A stretch of DNA of 64,000 nt from Citrus sinensis (GCF_022201045.2 NC_068560.1:31637501-31701500); one strand, 5' to 3'. Shown: positions 1-13,233, counted from the first letter of the stretch. The notes: a model not told the origin generated them from the sequence alone. Made by a program: numbers and translations.

Positions 1-930
1 TGACTTTTTGTGACAAAATTCAAATTCCATCTTTAAATATGTATTTGTAGCTACGAATTCTAATTTTGTCATAGAAAGTCAATTTTTAAAGGTGAAAGGC
101 TAGTGGTTTTTTGGCAAATCAAGTTTTAGCAATAAAAATTTCAATTTTTTCGTTAAAAACTCTAACTCCCTATTGTATCTAATGTACTTTTTATTCTTTA
201 AATCTTTCATCTATAAGTTTCTTTAATTTTCATTCTCTCATCTTTAATGTACAATTCTCGTTCTCTTATTCTTTAACTCAATCTCTATCTTCTTATCTCT
301 TTTGCTTCTCTTCAATATGGTGTAATTTCTTTCTTTCTTTTTTTTTTTTTGATCTTTTTTTATTACAATCTTACATGACTATACTTAGAAGTTTTATTCA
401 TTTACAACTAGAAAAATAGATATTACATTTTGTAATTGTTTTTATCTATTTTTCATAAAAAATAATAATTCTTTTAAATTAATTCTTTTTTTTCTTCATA
501 ACAGTGTTAATATTCATTGCATTTAATTTTAAAGATTGTGATATAGTAATTTTGTTGAAAAAAAAAATTATTTCTACACTTGTAAAATTATTTATTTTAT
601 TTCTTAGCAACAAAATAATTTCGTTATAAAAAAAATTACTGCAGGTGTAACAAATTAAAAGAGTTTGTTACAAAATAATTTCTTAAAAAAGTTGGACACT
701 CTTTTGTCAGGAATCTATTTTGTTGTAAAATGATACTTAGGGCCAGAAAACTTTTGTTTTGTAGTTAAATATATAGTGTGACAATGTTAGGCGGATGACC
801 TTGGCAGCAAACGTATTTTTGTTGCAACAGTCTAAGACAACAAAAATTGGTACTTTGAGCAACAAATCGTTGTCGTTGCAAAAGGTCATTATTTGTTGTG
901 GTGTAATTTCAAGCCAAGTTTGTAGTATTA
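1..930. other. AT-rich intergenic DNA, possible transposon remnant
   Basis: No gene is visible. Short motifs of the type TTGTTGCAA, AGCAACAAAATAATTTC and TGTTACAAAATAATTTC recur in both orientations between about 540 and 890. Such clusters resemble subterminal repeats of CACTA-type elements, but no terminal repeat or target-site duplication can be seen because the window starts inside the region. Treat the transposon reading as a weak inference. Confidence 0.25.
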
Positions 931-933
931 TTT

Positions 934-936
<3 letters not shown>

Positions 937-1002
<66 letters not shown>
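937..1002. repeat. (TA)n microsatellite
   Basis: About 33 uninterrupted TA dinucleotides. An apparent short reading frame that runs into it encodes only an Ile-Tyr repeat and is not a gene. Confidence 0.95.
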
Positions 1003-1005
<3 letters not shown>

Positions 1006-2288
1006 TCGTAAAGTGTTAATTAAATTCATGCTGCAAGTGAAGTGAGCTAGAGATCTGTTCACACGGATGGTAAGCGATATTTTTATTTCCTTCTGTTACC
1101 ATGCCAGAGAGCAGAGATCTTTCCGAAACTGAAAGAGAAATAATTGTGAAGGGCCATATTTATCCGATCACATCCCTAAGTTCAAATTAGGCATTGCCGC
1201 ATGGCATGCACGTTGTTATCCAATTTTACCCATAATTTTTCAGAATTAAAGCATTCTCCCGAATATTTGACTAGGTACTTTTGTGAGTTTATATGCTTAA
1301 TATTTAGTTATTTCCACGTATTATTACTTAATAACTACAATAGACAACGTATGTACTTGTATTTTGCTAGAAAAAACAAAATAAATCGAGTCCAATTATA
1401 TATTAAATCTAAGCATATATCCGCTTCAAAATATCAATTTTTCAAGCCAATCTAACTACCTCTATTTTTTGCCTAGTTATGCAGTATTTTATTAAAAGAA
1501 TAAAAGAAGAAAATTAAGACGACTCAATATTCCCCCGCCTCCGATCGCTATTGTGGTGTGCAAATGGCTCACCTCATGCAGGGTCCAACCCTCAATTATC
1601 AGCAGAAAGACCAATTTGTAATTTTCTTCTTTTTTTGGGTGACATTTCGTTCCCAATATATATTCAAATTAGAAACATGCAGGGTCCATCCCTCAATTAT
1701 CAGCACAACAACCAATAATTTCTTAAAAATTATTAGCTGTACGTGCAACCAAGGGAAATTGAACTTTCAAGCATATACATCGATACCTCTTATTGAATCT
1801 TCTTTGTATGGATATAGAATTGTTTGATTTTATGCTCATGAATCGAGTTATCAACTCGTTTACCTGATGACTTCCTTCATAATCTCACCCTGTCTCTATG
1901 CGTTTGTTGGCACTGTAAAATAAAATATGTATGATTAGATTCTTCTGTTGGCACTCAAATGGATATATAAATAATATCTATTTTTGAAAAGATATAACCA
2001 ACCCAAAAAGAAAACCATAATAACAAAACCAAAAGTTTGATGAAATGATAATCTTGATGACCTTTCTGGCGATTCCTCTAGCTAGTAGCTGGTTAGAATG
2101 ATGCACAACGTTGACAAAATGTGAGGAACATGTGGGCTGTAACATATCTGCATGATGAGGCACAATATGAATTCATTTAAAAAATTCGTGACAATTTGTC
2201 CATCACAAGGATCCATTAGATTCTTGCTTACACTTTAGGGGAAAAGGAGAAGCTATAAAAGGCAGCTAGAGGACGAAAAAAGATTAGC
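1003..2288. other. Intergenic, nothing recognised
   Basis: AT-rich sequence with short random reading frames only. A near-repeat of CATGCAGGGTCCA(A/T)CCCTCAATTATCAGCA occurs at about 1574 and 1676, a small direct repeat roughly 100 bp apart. No conserved protein or RNA gene is recognisable. Confidence 0.5.
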
Positions 2289-2975
2289 TAACTATTCTCC
2301 CATGGAAAAATGTTTAAACTAAAATCAGAAGTATCATATTAGCTATAAAATAAATAAATAATAATATGATATATGTATATTTATTTTGAAGAAATATCAT
2401 ACAAGTGATGATTATATTAAATTTAAATACACATATTTTACATGCATTAAGTAGTTATAACATCTTATGTATTTTAGAAAGCGACAAGTTTTTTATTGAT
2501 AAATAATCTCTTAGCTCCATAATTATTGGCATTAATTATTCATTCAGTGGCCCCACTTTTTGATATATAGAACTTAAATTTTGAATAAAATCAGAAGTAT
2601 CATATTAGCTATAAAATAAACAAATAATAATATGATATATATATTTATTTTGAAAAAATATCATGCAAGTGATAATTAACTATTTTCCCATGAAAAAATT
2701 TTTAGAATAAAATTAGCGGTATCATATTAGTCATAAAATAAATAAATAATAATATGATATATGTATATTTATTTTGAAAAAAATCATGTAAGTGACAATT
2801 ATATTAAATTTAAATACACATGTTTTACATGTATTAAGTAGTTATAACCTCTTATGTATTTCAGAAAGCGACAAGCTTTTTATTGATAAATAACCTCTTA
2901 GCTCCATAATTATTGGCATTAATTATTCATTTGGTGGCCCCACTTTTTTGATATATAGAGCTTAAATTTCGTTGT
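2289..2975. repeat. Tandem repeat, 387-bp period with internal partial copy
   Basis: A unit beginning TAACTATT(C/T)TCCCATG and ending near GGCCCCACTTTTTGATATATAGA occurs at 2289-2675 and again, diverged, at 2676-2975. Matching landmarks (GCGACAAG at 2481 and 2868; TAACTATT at 2289 and 2676) are both 387 bp apart. Inside the first period a roughly 90-bp piece of the unit start (TCAGAAGTATCATATTAG...) is repeated at about 2588, 266 bp after its first occurrence at about 2322. Many substitutions and small indels separate the copies, so the duplication is not recent. Confidence 0.85.
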
Positions 2976-5348
2976 GTTATATACATGATAAGAGAGATCT
3001 CACTCTCAAAGACAAAGACCGTTTTAGAGGTGACATTTCACGTACGTCTGATAAGTAAATAATTTATCAATTGTTAATCCAAAATTATGGGTACATAGGA
3101 TAAAATAACAAAAATAATTCCACTCTTGCTAAGAGTAAAAGGTGTTTATCTCAAACCAATTAACCAAACGGAAAAATTCGTTTTACATGGAGTGCTAATG
3201 AGAGAGGTAGCATCAAAATATAATTTCATGAATGGATTGGAATGATTGCAAATGGAAATAATAATAATGTATTTTCAGTGATAAGATAACAGATAACCCC
3301 CAGAAAGTGTACTGTTTTTGCCATTATCATTTCATTTGCTTATATAATTAAGGGGTCATGTTAAGTTATTCATCAGTAACTTAATTTAAAACAATCCGAA
3401 TCTTTATATATATATATATAAGTACCTGTTTTAATTTAAGAGTTAATTATGCTTTTTAGAGGACATTGTTTTTGCCATTATCTAGAACATTTATTTATTT
3501 TTTTTCTTATTCTAACAATGACTAACCCTTCTTTTTACCAGTCAACATTGTCTTTTAAAGTTATGAAAATATATAATTCTTTGGACAATTAATTGATTTA
3601 TTTTTAAAGACGCTGAAATTTTATTATTATTTTAAGAAACTTATTAGAATTCATAAGATCTCACGAGAAGGATTTTCTTTGTTTAATTTACAGGATGTTG
3701 TCTCTTCTGTTGCACCAATTAATTTTGACCATCAAATATTTTTGGAAGAAAAGTTTTAGATTCCTGATCAACAAATGGTTTTATGAGCAATGTCTCTCAC
3801 GGAAGACAAGTCGCATGAAGAAAAAGATTCTTCAACGGATTAATTATTAAATATAACCTCTTAGTTCTTAATTAAACTATGAATTTGTCAATCAACAAAA
3901 AAAAAATACTGGGTGACAGGCTGACCACAGGTCAAAGCACTGGCCAACATGAGTTCATAATTAATAAATAGTTTTGGGCTTCATTGCTTTATGATAACAT
4001 CCAGACCAACATTAAAAGCTTTGATGAGCCCATCATCGGCATGTTTTTGGGCTTTTGCTACTCATTTTGTGACACCGCAGTCCAGTACCGGGTAAGCTGT
4101 TTTCAGACTTAGAGATTATTTGTTAAATGCCGTAGTTTTAAATTTTATTAATTTCATATTTTTTTAAAAAATTACTTATTTATTTTTTGTAACTTATGCC
4201 TGAATTTCAGATATTTATGTCTGAATTTCAGATATTTATATTTGAATAGAAGAAGTAAACTTTTGTGATTTTTATCTGATGAAAAAATGTCTGAATGATA
4301 AGTAAATATTATATTCTGAAAATATTTCTATAAAATAATTTATTTCCTAAACTATAAAACATAATTTTATTTTTATTTTAATTTATAAGGACATAAATGT
4401 CAAAGAATCAAGTTTAAAATATTTTTTATTATAAAAACAAACAAGATACCACTTATGTTCAGATATTAAAAAAAAACAAATAAACATGTGATTCAAATTT
4501 TCATATTCAAACTCATTCAGACTTTTGAAAAATTTAGATCCATTCAAATTTCAAACAAAAAAAAAACACTACCTTAGATCAAGTGATTTTCTTTTTTTAA
4601 TAATAATTTATTTGAAAAATTCTTTAACACATTGTCGCTGGATTATTGTGATTTTTCCTTTTTATTTTGAACATGCAATTACATAATACCGTAAATCGAT
4701 TGATAAATCCATTAGCATAAGTTTATCTAAACGTAAAACTTAGCCTCATATCAAACATAATCTATCTTGATCTATCAAAATTTTAGTTCGAAAAATTTAT
4801 TCGTAGAAAAGGGAAAATGTATAGTCCTACATATGAAAGGAAAGATACAAATTCTCAACTTCAATATTAATTGTGACAACCCAATACATCACGATTTTAT
4901 TGTAGGATTTTGAAACCCAAATACATCCACATTTTAAAGAGCTCACCTTCTCTTACTAATAATACGGGATGTCGCGTTCTTATTTTTGCTCATTATTGAA
5001 ACTCAACTACCATAAGTGCTCCAAGAAGTAGGCTATAATTAATATTTAACTTGGTTTCATTTGCTGGCTAATGGAGTATGTGAGACAATTAAGTTACTGT
5101 CGACTTAGCGTTACGCGGTTAAGGTAAGGTAAAATATCCAATCTAAAAGGTAGGGGATTTGACCATCATCTTAAGAGTAAAGATGAAGGATATGATTGAA
5201 AGATTAATTGATTGCTTCCACATCACATCAGAAAGCCAAACTCATCCCAATTTTGACAAGTGCTTGCTTGTTACTTGGCATTGCCATCTTCTGGAAGGCC
5301 AGAGATGTTAGCTGGGTTTTGCAGAATCTTGCTTAGTGTCCAGAGAGA
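2976..5348. other. Intergenic, nothing recognised
   Basis: AT-rich DNA without a convincing reading frame on either strand. Short TA runs near 3409 and homopolymer A/T tracts are the only structures noted. Confidence 0.5.
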
Positions 5349-5367
5349 GGGGGGGGGGGGGGGGGGG
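5349..5367. repeat. Poly-G tract (19 G)
   Basis: Nineteen consecutive G residues, preceded by GAGAGA and followed by AGAGG. Such tracts are prone to length error in sequencing. Confidence 0.9.
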
Positions 5368-5725
5368 AGAGGTGAACCAAGTAGAAATAAATTGATGTGC
5401 GGATCATCACTATAAGCAGAAATAACAGATCATTCTTTCTCGCTACGGCATGAGAAATCACTATAAGTTTTGCTGAAAGTAAGCTAGCATGTCCTGAGTC
5501 ATTAAAACCACCAGTTTCATTGAATAGACGAAGGGCTGGAAGGTACATTCTTATCAACAATTAAAAAAAAAATTGCAATCAAAACTGGAATCACATGTTT
5601 CATTTGAGCAAAAAACATTTCTTACATAAACACCAACTCTAAATTTCATTCAACCATCGATTACATAACCCAAAAACAACAATATGGCATGGTAGGGTTT
5701 TGAGTGGGGACATTACCTTTCCCCT

Positions 5726-5778
5726 CAAGGCAGACTCAGCTGAGTGATTTCCCCCCAAGGCAGACTCAGCTGAGTGAT
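5726..5778. repeat. 30-bp tandem duplication containing a palindrome
   Basis: CAAGGCAGACTCAGCTGAGT followed by GAT occurs twice, 30 bp apart. Each copy holds the perfect 12-bp palindrome ACTCAGCTGAGT. It lies about 200 bp beyond the stop codon of the ATL gene, probably in or just after its 3' UTR. Confidence 0.8.
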
Positions 5779-5974
5779 ACAGAATCTTATTCTAGTTATA
5801 CTTACACAACTTTGAAACCATTTAAAACCAATACTCTCGGCTTGCATATTCTTCTGATGTAGGCTTCTTCATAAAAAAAAAACCGTCACTTCTTGTGATT
5901 AATAAGCTCCCAACTTATCAGACAGAATGAACCATCTTGATCTTGAAGCTATATATGCAAAAGAATTTAAATCT

Positions 5975-7153
5975 TCACAAGGGAAGGATCGCATTCGGGT
6001 TCCTGTTGCTGTTGCATAGAGGCGACAAAAACCTCCCACTGCACGAGAATGATCTTTTCATAGACACAGAATCTTTATGAAGGCTTTGCACAATCGAAGA
6101 ATTCCTCGTCAGCCTAAACGAGCTTGAATATGCACCATCTTGCTTCGCAACAATAGCTGAATTAGAATGAGAATCAGATTTCTCAGCATCTTTTGTAATT
6201 TGGTCGTATGAAAATTCACAAGACTCAAGAAGACCGAAATCTGCCAAACCAAGGCATATGGTCTCAGCCAGTGAAGAATCCAGTGAAACGGACCTCCTTA
6301 TTGTTTGTGCTTGTGCTTGTAATGCCTGATTATCATCACCCGAATCATCAATTACCTGTAAAGCTCCATTCTCATTAGCATTAACATTATCCTTCAAAAT
6401 TCTATCAGCCTCTGTTTCTGTTCTGTTTTCACAATCCTCCCGATTTCTCTCCCCATTCTCACCCAGCTCGCGATCGTTTCCCGTATGCTCAGTATGATTA
6501 TCCACAGCTAAAGAAGAGCTGTCCGAGTTCTGGTTCGCAGTAGTAGCCAAAGGAGCAGTAACAGTCTCATGAACTATATGCGCGCGACACATTGGACAAT
6601 TAATATGAGAACTTAGCCAAGTATCAATACAAGAAATATGAAAAGCATGGTTACACTTGGGCAGCAGCCTAACAGTCTCATCTTCTTGAAACTCGTTCAA
6701 GCAAACAGAACACTCAGTTCCTTCAATCAACCCCTCGCCTTTCTTGTACCTGCAAACCGTAATTGAATTAATAACCGACTGCTGCAAACCAACCGTGTGA
6801 ATCAACCAAATGGGGTGATCAATTCTATTTTCGTCAACAAAGTCTTCATCTTCACCGTCAGATTGAGCTTGTTGGTGTCCTTCGTTGGTCTCTGAATTGC
6901 ACCAACCAGTCTTGGATTTAATAACATAGAAAGCAAGAAAAAGGATGAAGCTGAGTACTAATGCAACAAAGATGATCACATAAGGTGGGGTTGAATTACT
7001 TTGATGAGAAGGTGGAGGTGGAGGTGGTTCTAGGTAGTAAATGCCTGGTAAAGGGACACAATTGTAATTAAAAGGGCAATTTGGGTCACAGTAATATGAG
7101 CAACTTGTAGTTCCATTTGATTCTGAAGCTGGGAAGAGTTTCCTGTGTTTCAT
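5975..7153 (-). CDS. RING-H2 finger protein, ATL family (ATL54-like)
   Basis: Predicted membrane-anchored E3 ubiquitin ligase of the plant ATL family, made from one exon as is usual for this family. The start is taken at the Met of [10 protein letters not shown] (392 aa), because the reading frame upstream of it lacks similarity and the family begins this way; the frame is open 78 codons further. Order of domains: Cys-rich N-terminus ([14 protein letters not shown]), Pro-rich stretch, one transmembrane helix ([20 protein letters not shown]), the GLD-type motif ([10 protein letters not shown]), then the RING-H2 domain with [25 protein letters not shown] and CPMC supplying the eight zinc ligands, including the Pro before the third Cys typical of ATLs. 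The Ser-rich tail is divergent. Family E3s act with E2 enzymes at membranes; substrates cannot be inferred. Closest remembered relative is Arabidopsis ATL54. Confidence 0.93.
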   Translation of the reverse strand: MKHRKLFPASESNGTTSCSYYCDPNCPFNYNCVPLPGIYYLEPPPPPPSHQSNSTPPYVIIFVALVLSFILFLAFYVIKSKTGWCNSETNEGHQQAQSDGEDEDFVDENRIDHPIWLIHTVGLQQSVINSITVCRYKKGEGLIEGTECSVCLNEFQEDETVRLLPKCNHAFHISCIDTWLSSHINCPMCRAHIVHETVTAPLATTANQNSDSSSLAVDNHTEHTGNDRELGENGERNREDCENRTETEADRILKDNVNANENGALQVIDDSGDDNQALQAQAQTIRRSVSLDSSLAETICLGLADFGLLESCEFSYDQITKDAEKSDSHSNSAIVAKQDGAYSSSFRLTRNSSIVQSLHKDSVSMKRSFSCSGRFLSPLCNSNRNPNAILPL

Positions 7154-10100
7154 TGCTGGGGGAGAAAGTGCAAGAAACTGAGAGAAAATTGAAGAAAATT
7201 CAGAGAAATGAGGTGTCTTTGGTTGAATTACAAGAGAAGAAATCAACGAGACCAAGACATTGTAGTACTGTGTCACTTTCAAAGGTTTAGTTAAGAGTGA
7301 AGAATCGTGTTTGTTATGTTTTGGCACCAAGTGATCTAGAAGTTCCATTTCTGTGTCCACTCTGTCTAATAAATAATCGAATTGCAATAAAATCTATTCT
7401 CGATTCAATTATCAAATTTATTTATATTCTAATTGATGTTGCATGCATATTTATAAATGAGTAAATAAATTTTATTTAACATTATATTTAATTTAATTAT
7501 TTATACACTTACAGTAATTTAATAATAAGATTTACCAAATATAACAACTGTTTTTTAAATTCATATCACTTTAAAAATTTTTTTTTACTAAACATTTAAC
7601 TGATTTTCTTCACAGCTATTATTTATACAATATAACTAACAGCAATTATTTTAAAATTTACAGTATTATCAAACTGACTCTAAAAATTACACATTAATTA
7701 AAATAAGATTCATTCTACATCTAATCATTTTTTTACTCTATGTGGATGGAAGTGTATACAAATACAATACGAAAAGGAGGAATTATCTTGCAAGTATTGG
7801 TAGTTTTCGTTGTCCTAATCGTGATGATATATCATACCTTAAAAGTTGGTGAAATTAACATTATCTCTAATAAGCTGCCGTGGAGTCACAGTCGGGGTAG
7901 CATTTATTTACATGTCCTTCTGTCTCTAAGTAAATGAAATGGACCTCATATCAACTATATTTATTAACATTTTTAATATTAAGTTTGTTGGAACGTTTGG
8001 TGGGTGGGCAAAACCAGGTAATTATACCACTTAAAAGAATAATGTTATACTTTATTGATTCATCTTAGATGTGAACCTATATCACACTTATAAAAATATT
8101 GTAAATCCAAATCGAGGGTGTTTTGAATCAAAACTGTTCATTACTGGAGCGGACTCTTTAGGGAAAGCTAAAGCCTCCGAGGCACAGAGATTTATGTCTC
8201 ATCATATAGGACCCGTTTGGGGCAGCTAATGCAATAGTTTAACAAAATGATTTAAGCGCATTTATAAGTATTTTCTAAATGTTGTTGAAGACTTTTTCCC
8301 ATAATATTTTTTAACTGATTTTAGATATATTTGAACATATTATTCATGTTATCGGAGAGAAAGTTAGCATAAAATATACCTTAAACAACTATCCACAAAA
8401 CATTGTGCATCAAAAAGGTATAGCATTTTTGACAATTAAGCAGCATCTTGCTCTCAAATAAGAAGCTGCTTTATTACTCTTGAGTTTGATATGGTAGACA
8501 GCCCCGTATCCAAATCTCAGTAGGAGAGTTGTGGCTATCGCTCATCGTAAAGTGAGCAATGGTGTCTGCTAGATCAATCCTCATTACCCTTACTTTTAAT
8601 GTTATGATTTATCTTAAATACTTTTATTATTGGATCTTTACTTATCAGCTCAACTTTTTAGCCAAACAATTTTTTTAACATCGACATAGTTTGATTTCTC
8701 ATATTAGCAACTTCTTTTGACAATTTTTTTTTTTAAATTTTCAAGTCACTATTGAGCTATTATCTGTTGGTTGGGCTACAAATGTTTATCTTTAGTCTTA
8801 ATTAACGTTTCACTTCGGGGACTATTAAAACTTGTCTTAAATTAATACTATTGCTAGACCTTTATCTATAAAACCACATATTTTATCCTAAAAATCATAT
8901 ATCATATGATCCAATAATGATTCGAGAAATAAACAAAGACAAAGATAATATTTTGAAAAATGACTTCAGAAAATAGCCGATGAGCAAATGAAAATAAACG
9001 CCCGATTGTGGCATATGATTACCAGATTTTGACATCAAATTTGACAACAGAGATTAATGGACACATGCATTGAGCCTAAATAAACTTTTTTTGTTTTTTT
9101 CTTTCCCCCATAAAGTAAGCCTTGTAAACTTAATATTTATTCCTTTATCTAGGTAACGATTTTTTGGATGTTGGCATATTTTGAAATACGTGTTGAGCTC
9201 TGCGTGCTACTACATAAACATTTGCTAAATGGGAACGCCTAAGTTACAATCAATGTACCTTACGTTCTTTGTCTTTTTCTTTTTGGCAAATATCATATGA
9301 GCCCTCCTAATTCTTTTTATTTTCAATTTTTACAGCTGTGGATGTATTTGTCTTCTTCCGTCCCTCCTACATCGATTTTTTATTTTCTCTAAAGTTTTAT
9401 TTATTTCTTTAAACATTATTAAATGATTATCAAATTCATACAAATCTATAAATTCAGAATAAACTTCTGGTCCTAAATTTATTAATCATAATCTTGAATT
9501 GTAGGTTTATTGCATGTAATTTAATTATATAATTTAATTAAAGAGAAATTATATAAAAAATATAAAAAATATACATGACAGACTTCAAAATTAACATGCA
9601 ATAGCTTTCAGAATTACCGTTAAAATCATTCCTAAGAATTAATTCTGATTAAAGGGCATTATCAACATATGCTCTGATTAATTCTGATTAATAGATACCA
9701 TTTGATATTTTAATTTACCATTTTAATTCAATTAATATAATTTCCATAAAATTCAAGGGTGCCAATAGATATTTCACTTCTTGAATGTATGCTACGTTAC
9801 ACGTAACCTAGGTTTGGCCTTGCTAAATAACGATGCATAACGGTGTATAAATAATTAAACAACAATGTATAAGCCAGTTAAACATGAAATGCGGGCGTTT
9901 ACATTTTGTCCAAATGCGAACATTCACATCTTGTCCAAAGTACTTTATTCAAGACAAATGCTGAATATATATCATTATTCGCAAATCTTAGTTTTATAAC
10001 TAATTAAGTTAGCAGCATTTGTGTTTTATGACAATTAGATTCAAGGTTTTTAAGTTTTGTTATCATTTCTTACTATTAAAAATAACAAATGATGAGATAT

Positions 10101-10680
10101 ATTATGCTACTGTGAATTAAATGTACTTTTTAAGACTTAAACTCTTAACTTCTTATTTCAGTAGACGATATCAAATGATTAAAATATTTTTTTATAAAAT
10201 AAATAAGAAAAGACGTTGACGGAATGAAAACAACCCATGAATCAAATAATCAACACTAGCTACAAAAGCCAGATTAGAAGATGCAAGATGCCGATTTTTT
10301 TATAGTTTTGCTTGTGCCATGACATTACATTTGTTTTATTCTGTTCAAGCCGCAAAACGGTTTGCTTCAAATAGTCAGACGGATAAAGTTTGGAAAAAAC
10401 TGTTACTACAAAACACATTAAAAAATTGGGCTGGGCTTTGATTGGGCCAATGAGACCAACACAAGACACTTGTATCTGCCACGTGTACCCAACGGACGAA
10501 AATCACATTTATAAACGCGCCCAACGGCTAGCCCTTCTCGCTTTTAATTTCAAATCCTAAACTGAAATCCAGCAGCGAGGCGGAGCACACAGACAGAGCG
10601 AAGAATAAAGAATTTCCTTATTTCCCCCTTGTTTTTTCTTTTGTTTAAAAAAAAAATCGAAGCTAGGGTTTTGAATTTGA
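7154..10680. other. Intergenic, between divergently placed genes
   Basis: About 3.5 kb of AT-rich DNA that separates the start of the ATL gene (minus) from the start of the coiled-coil gene (plus), so it should hold both promoters. No conserved reading frame is found. Near 9885-9940 two similar pieces, GCGGGCGTTTACATTTTGTCC and GCGAACATTCACATCTTGTCC, follow one another as a diverged direct repeat of about 25 bp. Confidence 0.5.
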
Positions 10681-12857
10681 ATGGAGATCCCCGAAGAAAT
10701 CGACAATTACATAAAAGAATCAATCGATCACACACTAGGCCTCCCGGTCTCCACTAAAACCCTTCAACTGAAACTCCTTGCCTACGAAGAATCACTTCAA
10801 CGTGTTCGCAATGAGTGTTTCTCTTTACTCTCCAAAAGCAAAGAAAAAGATGAAATCATCGAGCGCGCTAGGGTTCGTATTTCTAATTCTTCATCCGTTA
10901 TGTTATGGTATCTTGCTTCAATTTTTCCAATTTTGGTTTGTGATTTTTGTATTTAATAGGCAGAGGCGAGTATGAACGCGCAGGCAGTGAAACGATTTGT
11001 GGAGGAGAACCAGAGATTGGCGGAGGAGTGTAAGAGATTGTTGAGTGATTGCAGCAAATGGGAGAGGGAATGCTCTTTGTACGATCATGACAGAGAGGCG
11101 TTGATGGATTTCGGGAACGAGGCCGATGAGAGAGCTAAGGAGGCCGAAATTAGGGTTCAAGAATTGGAAGTTGAACTGGGGAAAGTTTTAGACGAATTGA
11201 ATTTCTACAAGCACCGAGATGAAACTTGTGGGGTAATTAAAATGCTTTCTTTTCTTCAAAACTTGTTATTGCTTGTTTCATTTAAGCTTTTGTCGCTTGT
11301 AAGTTATAATTTGGTTTGGTCTGAATATATCGTTTGCTTTTTCTGCTTTATGAGTGTCTTACCAGAAGTTATGGAAACTGAAATCCAATCATTGAAAGTT
11401 AACTGATATGGAATTTATTAGCCCAATTGAAAATGTATATGAACTATCAAGTTGTAGGTAATAGTGTTTAGGGTATCAAATAAGAGTTCGTGACTGAAGA
11501 TGTGGTCTTGTTATCAATCCAAACAAATATTTTTATATTTGAGGCAATAATGCTTGTGCATATTGATTCTTGGAGGTTACACGAAGTAGGTCCAATAGTG
11601 AAAATTGTCGGCAGAAATACAGTGGTGTATGAGATTGTATCTCAATGGAAATGTTTGTTTACACAACTTTGATGTAGATTCCCTTGCAGATTAGTTCTGT
11701 GATTAGATTAGAAAATAATCATATCAGATGCTATTAAGAATAAATTTCCTTTATTTCATGAACTTATCACATATAGTTGTTACTTGTGGAGAGATAGTCG
11801 TTGGTTTTTTAATGTTTATGGTTGATTGGAAGCACTTGCTATGTAATGTAGACTTTAATTGTCCTTTATGTTTCTTCTTATATCTTGTTTTGTTTTATAC
11901 TGAATTGTGGTAATAGCGTCTGGTTAGATTGTGACACTTTTATGAAGTTTATAAGTGTTCTTCTTTACTTCAAAGGTTGAATCTTCTACTGAGGGCACAT
12001 CTACTGAAGAAACTTTACTCGAGTCCATTTTGACATTGGTTTGTAAAGAGGAAGTTATGTCTGGCCATGCATTCCTGGAGGCAAATAGGGGACACGAGCC
12101 ATGTCATTCGCTGCTGAGAATGTGGAATAGGTGAGGACCTTTTCCCGCCATTTTGGGCATCGTCTTTACTTAGCTTTCTTGGCTGAGGGTGATGTGTTGA
12201 TCAATTACCAACACTTTACATCTCCACTTATCAAACCGTGTGTCGCAGATTTTAGTTGGAAGATTTGTTGATTTATTTCTTGAAATGCCGTTATCCTTTG
12301 TTGTGGCAGCTTGAAGCCATCAACTCAGAAAGTTCTATCTTTAGCTGCTGAATTCAAGACCCTTGAGAAGGATAAGGAACATCTTAGGGTGAACCTTGAC
12401 AGAGCTGAAGAGGAGGTGAGATTGCTCTTCGAACAAAACAAAACATTGGATGTGGAGAACAAGAGGTTACTGAGGCAACTTCAGAAAGAAAGAAACTGTA
12501 ATGGTTCTGGTGGAAAGAAAAGCAGCAGTGCATCTGCTAAGGTAAGAGGGGAAAATGGTCAAAGAGAGACATGATTGCAGAAAACCTCTCATGCTCTGCC
12601 TGTGTGTGTGTACACATATACATTTACTGCATCTGTGATTCCAGAAGAACAAATTAAATCATTTGCCAGACTAGACGGTTAATATGACTTTAATTTTAAC
12701 TCTCATGCCTTTCTCGCAGACAAACAAGCGAAAATCCAGTCCCAAGTTGAGCAGTCCGATTGAGAAGAAGATTGGTTTTGATCTGGATTCAGCAGCAAGA
12801 CAGCCTCTATCGCCCTTAAGATACAACTCGCCAGACTCTAGAATGCATAAGAAGTGA
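10681..12857 (+). CDS. Plant coiled-coil protein of unknown function
   Basis: I recognise no named family. Five coding exons are proposed: 10681-10872, 10960-11232, 11976-12130, 12310-12541 and 12720-12857. All junctions are GT-AG and the frame closes exactly, giving 329 aa. The protein starts MEIPEEIDNYIKESIDHTLG. Its first half is Glu/Lys/Arg-rich helix (AVKRFVEENQRLAEECKRLL; EADERAKEAEIRVQELEVEL), the middle holds a less charged segment (HAFLEANRGHEPCHSLLRMW), and a second coiled coil follows (EKDKEHLRVNLDRAEEEVRL; NKRLLRQLQKE). The C-terminus is basic and Ser-rich (TNKRKSSPKLSSP), consistent with a nuclear signal or phosphorylation sites, by inference. The last exon with its acceptor and 3' flank is duplicated immediately downstream, so a transcript could use either copy and encode the same protein. 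Confidence 0.8.
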
Positions 12858-13233
12858 TGTCTTTTTTTTTTTTTTTTCATTGTCCAAATTTCATTCGTTT
12901 CCTTCTTGGAAATCATTGTATACATATACATTTACTGCATCTGTGATTCCAGAAGAACAAATTAAATCATTTGCCAGACTAGACGGTTAATATGACTTTA
13001 ATTTTAACTCTCATGCCTTTCTCGCAGACAAACAAGCGAAAATCCAGTCCCAAGTTGAGCAGTCCGATTGAGAAGAAGATTGGTTTTGATCTGGATTCAG
13101 CAGCAAGACAGCCTCTATCGCCCTTAAGATACAACTCGCCAGACTCTAGAATGCATAAGAAGTGATGTCTTTTTTTTTTTTTTTTCATTGTCCAAATTTC
13201 ATTCGTTTCCTTCTTGGAAATCATTGTATACAT
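12613..13233. repeat. 308-bp tandem duplication of a terminal exon
   Basis: The segments 12613-12920 and 12921-13228 appear identical on reading, down to the 16-T tract after the stop codon, and the shared pentamer TACAT lies at the far junction. Each unit contains the end of the last intron, its acceptor, the final coding exon, the stop codon and part of the 3' UTR of the preceding coiled-coil gene. The lack of divergence means a very recent duplication, gene conversion, or an assembly error. Confidence 0.93.
13028..13165 (+). other. Second copy of the last coding exon of the coiled-coil gene
   Basis: Same 46 codons, including the stop, as 12720-12857, preceded by the same TTCTCGCAG acceptor. 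If spliced from the donor at 12541 it yields the same protein with a different 3' UTR position. It is either a spare terminal exon or part of a long 3' UTR of transcripts that use the first copy. Confidence 0.8.

Noticed and set aside
795-1004. 69-codon frame ending in an Ile-Tyr run
   Set aside because: Its second half is only the TA microsatellite.
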